Shown piece by piece: positions 60,257 to 64,000 of a stretch of DNA of 64,000 nt. The notes under the pieces are model-generated. The model saw nothing but the letters and a program-made list of their open reading frames with translations, searched no databases and had not been told where the DNA came from. Each line of letters starts with the position of its first letter. The stretch's first letter is position 1. The stretch spans positions 35,365-99,364 of the forward strand of contig DBNK01000007.1 of NCBI GenBank assembly GCA_002298335.1. Direction: 5' to 3'. Origin of the DNA: Thalassolituus sp. UBA674. Its GTDB lineage: Bacteria; Pseudomonadota; Gammaproteobacteria; Pseudomonadales; Oceanobacteraceae. Made by a program: the position numbers and the translations under genes.

Positions 60257-61561
60257 CTACTGCTGCAATGCCGACACCGATGAAGAGACATCCTCAGCAC
60301 CCTGCCTGATGCCCTGCATAATCGCTGTCACCTCCTGAATCAACTCCTTGTTCTTTCCAGCCAGATCAACAACTTCCGTCATATACGAATCCGCCGATGA
60401 AGTCAGATCAGAATTATCAGAAACCACTTTGCCAATCTCTTCGGTCGATTGACTGGTTCTTGCAGCCAATTGCCTGACTTCATCGGCTACTACAGCAAAA
60501 CCACGCCCGTATTCACCGGCTCTGGCAGCTTCTATTGCAGCATTCAATGCCAGAAGGTTCGTCTGGGAGGCAATGGAGCTTATGGTTGAGACAATATTCT
60601 GTATGTTCTTTGATTGCTCATTCAGCGCGGATATTACTGCTTTGGTTTTGATTGTATGACTGACAATACCCACAGCACGTTCGATAGATTTGTTGAGAAC
60701 AGAGGTACCTTCATTGGTGATGAGTAAGGTCTCATCTGCCGTCTTCTTTGCTGACAACGCCGCCAGATTGATTGCCTCTGCCTTTTCGATGTCAGCAGTT
60801 ATATCCGTAGCGATCTTGAGAACCTTCAGGATGTTCCCACGATCATCAATGACCGGGTTATAGGATGCCTCCAGCCAGATTATATGGCCTGAAGAGCTCA
60901 CGCGCCGGTAACGCCCTGAGATGAAACGCCCCTCAGAGAGCTGCTTCCAGAACCCGGGATTCTGATCGTAAAAATCTGGTTCACAAAGAATACGATGATG
61001 CTTTCCCATTAACTCACGTGCTGAGTAAGCCATTGCTTTCAAGAACACATCATTTGCAGCAATGACGTTACCTTCAGGCGTAAATTCTATGACAGCATGA
61101 GATTTCTCAATTGCTGTGACAATAGCCCTGCAGGTCCGGAGGGATTCGGTATTCTGCGTCACGTCATATGCGACCTTGATAACTGAGGTTACAACTCCAT
61201 CCTGAAAAACCGGGGTGTAATTTGCTTCGAGCCATTTAGAGGTTCTGTCCTTTGCATAACGTTCAAAGGTACCGCGCTGATGGTGACCTTCTTTAAGATT
61301 TTTCCAGAACTCTGCGTAGTTGTCAGAAAGAATGTATTCATCCGGACATACGCGGGAGTGATGCAGCCCCAGAATATCTGAAGATTTATAGCCCATAACC
61401 TGAGAGAATAAGCGATTAATGTAGATAAAATTGCCATCCGGATCAAATTCGGCAATGGCAGCAGAACTATAGAGGGCCTCCAGCCTGGCTTTAAGTTCTG
61501 GTACATCGCTATTCAATACTGTTTTCCGGAAGCCGAATAAACTCAAAAAAGATAATGTCAT
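60257..61561 (-). CDS. Soluble PAS-PAS methyl-accepting chemotaxis protein
   Basis: The 434-residue product has no membrane segment. Two PAS domains (about 30-135 and 150-260; both with a FYDQNPGFWKQL- or NYAEFWKNL-type segment) resemble BdlA/Aer-type sensors that hold heme or FAD. A shortened MCP signalling domain follows, with the conserved tip GRGFAVVADEVRQLAARTSQSTEEIG. Methylation helices are short. The codon use is AT-rich compared with upstream genes. It may sense redox or oxygen; BdlA itself controls biofilm dispersal. Confidence 0.88.
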   Translation of the reverse strand: MTLSFLSLFGFRKTVLNSDVPELKARLEALYSSAAIAEFDPDGNFIYINRLFSQVMGYKSSDILGLHHSRVCPDEYILSDNYAEFWKNLKEGHHQRGTFERYAKDRTSKWLEANYTPVFQDGVVTSVIKVAYDVTQNTESLRTCRAIVTAIEKSHAVIEFTPEGNVIAANDVFLKAMAYSARELMGKHHRILCEPDFYDQNPGFWKQLSEGRFISGRYRRVSSSGHIIWLEASYNPVIDDRGNILKVLKIATDITADIEKAEAINLAALSAKKTADETLLITNEGTSVLNKSIERAVGIVSHTIKTKAVISALNEQSKNIQNIVSTISSIASQTNLLALNAAIEAARAGEYGRGFAVVADEVRQLAARTSQSTEEIGKVVSDNSDLTSSADSYMTEVVDLAGKNKELIQEVTAIMQGIRQGAEDVSSSVSALQQ

Positions 61562-61645
61562 TGAATAAACCTGAAAGCTTAAAATCAGAAATTCAGTTCA
61601 ATTCAGAAAATAGAAGAACTAACAAACGATGATAGTAATAACCAA

Positions 61646-62089
61646 TCAATTAAAAGCACACTGACTGACGCCCTTTCTTATTGATAACTTAATCCCCTCT
61701 GGCATGACCAGACCTTCAACTTCTTTCTCTGAAAACAACTCATATGAGAATCCCGATTTGATCTTTTTATACTCCCCTGAACAAGATTTAAAGAGATACG
61801 TAAGAACAAGAGTATCTTCAGAATACCTCATTCTATGAGACCAACAATCCAGCAGGCCAAGCGATGTCAGATTAAGGTTTAAATCCACAAACAACTCCCT
61901 GGCTATAAAAAAGGAGGGTTGAGTCCGCTTCTGTAGCTCCCCTCCGGGTAAATCCCAATATCCCTTGTTATTGAAGTACAACAATACCCTCTCATCCACC
62001 AGCACAACGGCATTAACAATCACCCGGTGCAAAGGTTGAGAAGAAAAGCAATCAGATATTCTCAACTTATCTTCTGACAAGATCACCAC
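61646..62089 (-). CDS. Nudix-fold protein with degenerate catalytic box
   Basis: The 147-residue product has a Nudix fold (VIVNAVVLVDERVLLYFNN, then DLPGGELQKRTQPSFFIARELFVDLNLNL at about 47-75). In the Nudix box the REUxEE part reads RELFVD, so one of the metal-binding glutamates is Val and another is Asp, and the upstream Glu is Gln. Hydrolysis may be lost or altered and a ligand-sensing role is possible. It starts with GTG behind a GGAG site. The gene is AT-rich and lies between the chemoreceptor and an AraC regulator on the same strand. Confidence 0.75.
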   Translation of the reverse strand: MVILSEDKLRISDCFSSQPLHRVIVNAVVLVDERVLLYFNNKGYWDLPGGELQKRTQPSFFIARELFVDLNLNLTSLGLLDCWSHRMRYSEDTLVLTYLFKSCSGEYKKIKSGFSYELFSEKEVEGLVMPEGIKLSIRKGVSQCAFN

Positions 62090-62270
62090 TCCATCTTAAA
62101 ACGATACTGAAATTTTAAAATGTCTCCCGGTATTTCAATAAAACATGGGCTATCAAAATTCCGAAAATCCAATGACTAAATATAGTCCTTGCTGATTTAA
62201 GGATAGACGACTACTGAGCAACAGCATTAACTTAAGAGGCCAATGTTTTACCAAATACGGCCAGAAAAAA

Positions 62271-63374
62271 TCAGGACTGCTTTTTAAAATTCTTATTTAT
62301 ATATTCAGTAGGACTACAGCCGGTCCAGATACGAAATGCTCTTGTGAAGACTGATGTACTCGAGTAACCAAGCAGGTGAGACAACTCCGTCAATGATTTC
62401 CCACCCCTTAAAAAGTATTCAATTGCAAACCGCTTCCTCACCAAATCAAGCTCCTGCTGATAAGACGTTTCTTCCTCTGCCAGCCTCCTTCTCAGGGTTC
62501 TTCCACTCATCCCTAGTTCCCGTGCTGCAACTTCCAAAGAAGGAAAGGCTCCATAAGCTTTAATAAACAAACGACGTAGTCTGAGTGGGACAAGCTGCAT
62601 ACCACGGGTAGGCATATTCTCAAACAATGCTCTTTCCGCTGTTAAAGCCATAAGTCTGTTTGCAAGTGGCATATCTTTATTTGCAACACATGAAGGTGCC
62701 ACAAATGCATTTCGCCCCGCGTTAAATACAACAGGGCACCTGAAATACCGACGATATATATGCCCCCATGCAGGCTCAGAGTAACTGAACTCGACCCGTT
62801 CAGGCATCATATCAGAATCATGCCCTACCAGGTCGGCATAGATGTTGTAAAAGCTGACAAAATTCAGTTCTATAAAAAAGTGAGTATATGGATTCAACGG
62901 TACGTTTTCATCGATCTGTATCCGTATTTCTTTCTTATTCAAATGCGTTGTCATTTCAAGCGGAGGAAAAAGTTCTGAAAACAAGCGTTCAAGCATTTTT
63001 GCACTTTTCAGCATCGTTGGCTGGGTTACTACCGCCAGACCTGCCATACCGTGGTAGGTCAGTGTCATCAGGCTCCCCATCAACAACCCAAGAAATGGCA
63101 GATCCAGATGTTTAATTACTTCGTCGACCAAGCAAAGAACTTGTCTCGCGGAGACAAAATGCCCATCTATTCCTTGAGACGAAGTATCTATACCTGCTTT
63201 CTGGTACATCTCAAATTGATTAAGATTAAGGATTTTATTTAACTTACTATTGAACCCGGTCATTCTTATCCCACTTCGTCGCTCTACAGTGTCGACGTTT
63301 TCCGGAATACTGACAGTTAAATTCATATATGTCTGAAGATGTGCAAGGGGGATACACTTTGTATCTAAATTCAT
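62271..63374 (-). CDS. AraC-family transcriptional regulator (OruR/ArgR-like)
   Basis: The 367-residue product has an N-terminal ligand-binding domain of the Arabinose_bd type (about 30-215) and a C-terminal AraC double helix-turn-helix (about 265-360) with LEVAARELGMSGRTLRRRLAEEETSYQ and the second helix in SLTELSHLLGYSSTSVFTRAFRIWTGCSPTEY. The effector is unknown. It probably controls genes beyond the window or the Nudix gene 181 bp downstream. Base composition is low in G+C, like its neighbours. Confidence 0.88.
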   Translation of the reverse strand: MNLDTKCIPLAHLQTYMNLTVSIPENVDTVERRSGIRMTGFNSKLNKILNLNQFEMYQKAGIDTSSQGIDGHFVSARQVLCLVDEVIKHLDLPFLGLLMGSLMTLTYHGMAGLAVVTQPTMLKSAKMLERLFSELFPPLEMTTHLNKKEIRIQIDENVPLNPYTHFFIELNFVSFYNIYADLVGHDSDMMPERVEFSYSEPAWGHIYRRYFRCPVVFNAGRNAFVAPSCVANKDMPLANRLMALTAERALFENMPTRGMQLVPLRLRRLFIKAYGAFPSLEVAARELGMSGRTLRRRLAEEETSYQQELDLVRKRFAIEYFLRGGKSLTELSHLLGYSSTSVFTRAFRIWTGCSPTEYINKNFKKQS

Positions 63375-63942
63375 AACTATTTCACAATTAAAATGAAAAT
63401 CAGCCAGAAACTGACCAACAGTACGAATAAGCTTCCCTGTTTATTTTTATAAGCACTAAAAATGGCTCTTGGCCGACATCCTGTTATTTTCTGAAATTCC
63501 ATGTGCAGAACAAAAATATAACGAGTCATAGTCAATCAATTAAGATCATATTCTTCTGAAGTTATTGATAAATCCAGAAATAAAGAAAGATATTAGTTAA
63601 TCGTATTAATTTATCGATACTGAATTAAGTAACGCTAAAAGATTTTTTAAGTCACGGGCCTATGGCTTCTGGTAAATTTTGTACAGTGCCATGAGATTCA
63701 TACCAGTAATAATCTGTAACAAGCCTCCTGGTCTTAACTGTGCTTGGGCATCTTCGCTCTGAATTCAGAACTCAATTCAGGTACTAGTATATCTGATCTC
63801 TTTTTCCGAAATGGACAAAAGTCAGACAAATATGGCCACACACAAGAAAGAACAGTTGCTGAACAGGGATGGATGCCCTGAGTCACACTTATGAGAGCAT
63901 GCACAAGGCTTGTAGTGTTTTACAGAGCCATCCTTACCGTTT
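63375..63942. other. AT-rich non-coding region upstream of the AraC gene
   Basis: About 570 bp with no credible gene on either strand. It includes a short palindrome CTGAATTCAG (63759-63768) with a second ATTCAG copy nearby. The AraC promoter should be in its left part. Confidence 0.6.
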
Positions 63943-63962
63943 TTGTATACCAGCCTATACAA
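63943..63962. promoter_or_regulatory. 20-bp inverted repeat near the window end
   Basis: TTGTATA (63943-63949) and TATACAA (63956-63962) form a perfect 7-bp inverted repeat around 6 bp. The form resembles operators of GntR/LacI-like regulators; the controlled gene probably lies past the window. Confidence 0.4.
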
Positions 63963-63976
63963 CAGGATAGAGAGTG

Positions 63977-64000
63977 TGGCTGAGTGGCTGAGTGGCTGAG
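63977..64000. repeat. 8-bp tandem repeat at the window edge
   Basis: TGGCTGAG occurs three times in tandem and is cut by the end of the window, so the true number is unknown. The surrounding GAGAGTGTGGCTGAGTGG also looks like the first bases of a tRNA-Ser or tRNA-Leu gene, which cannot be decided here. Confidence 0.6.

Overview
The window reads as ordinary chromosome of a marine-type gammaproteobacterium, most like the Oceanospirillales/Pseudomonadales side. The support is gene order: pdxA-rsmA-apaG-apaH, rpsU-yqeY-dnaG-rpoD followed by a tRNA-Ile2 gene, nrdR-ribD-ribBX-ribH-nusB-thiL, and flgP-flgT. A narrower placement (for example Thalassolituus or Oceanobacter relatives) is a guess that protein searches would settle. 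Gene density is high, with many 1-4 bp ATGA/TGATG overlaps and few gaps over 300 bp.

Layout. 1-2554: end of pdxA, then rsmA-apaG-apaH and glpE. 2555-7704: the starvation/stress trio prkA-yeaH-spoVR behind a likely sigma-54 promoter with paired upstream sites. 7714-10560: flgT and flgP (flagellar H-ring and lipoprotein), and an EamA exporter with an attenuator-like leader. 10812-16554: a TraF-family outer membrane protein, cca, folK-folB-tsaD on the minus strand, then rpsU-yqeY. 16598-20629: attenuator, dnaG and rpoD. 20752-23113: a repeat-rich tRNA-Ile2 locus (121-bp repeats on one side, 81-bp repeats built from the tRNA 3' half on the other), then two unrecognised membrane-protein genes. 23130-27202: divergent metR/metE and a Tag-like glycosylase. 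27599-32106: a two-subunit molybdenum hydroxylase with XdhC and MocA maturation factors. 32262-35472: an MFS/cyclophilin-like/DUF2255/Gfo-Idh cassette. 35732-43397: small housekeeping and cofactor genes, including a second MobA-like transferase, moeA, a diguanylate cyclase, cmoM, PilZ and ettA. 43574-52262: glyA, a PF10118 protein behind phased A-tracts, the nrdR-riboflavin-nusB-thiL operon, and DUF1244-SIMPL-DUF1653. 52370-53803: an AT-richer islet encoding a membrane-anchored DUF4041/GIY-YIG nuclease, the best candidate here for a phage-defence system. 53979-59553: SDR plus flavin monooxygenase, a TrmH-family methyltransferase and transketolase. 59568-64000: a small potassium-channel-like protein, then an AT-rich stretch with a soluble PAS-PAS chemoreceptor, a degenerate Nudix protein, an AraC regulator and about 600 bp of non-coding DNA ending in an 8-bp tandem repeat.

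Three functional themes stand out. Molybdenum cofactor use is spread over xdhC, two MocA/MobA-like transferases, moeA and the hydroxylase. Translation and its accuracy are served by rsmA, cca, tsaD, rpsU, cmoM, ettA, the TrmH-family protein and tRNA-Ile2. Starvation and regulation are covered by prkA-yeaH-spoVR, apaH, the diguanylate cyclase and PilZ. All identifications come from reading translated sequence and remembered family features; no database search was run.
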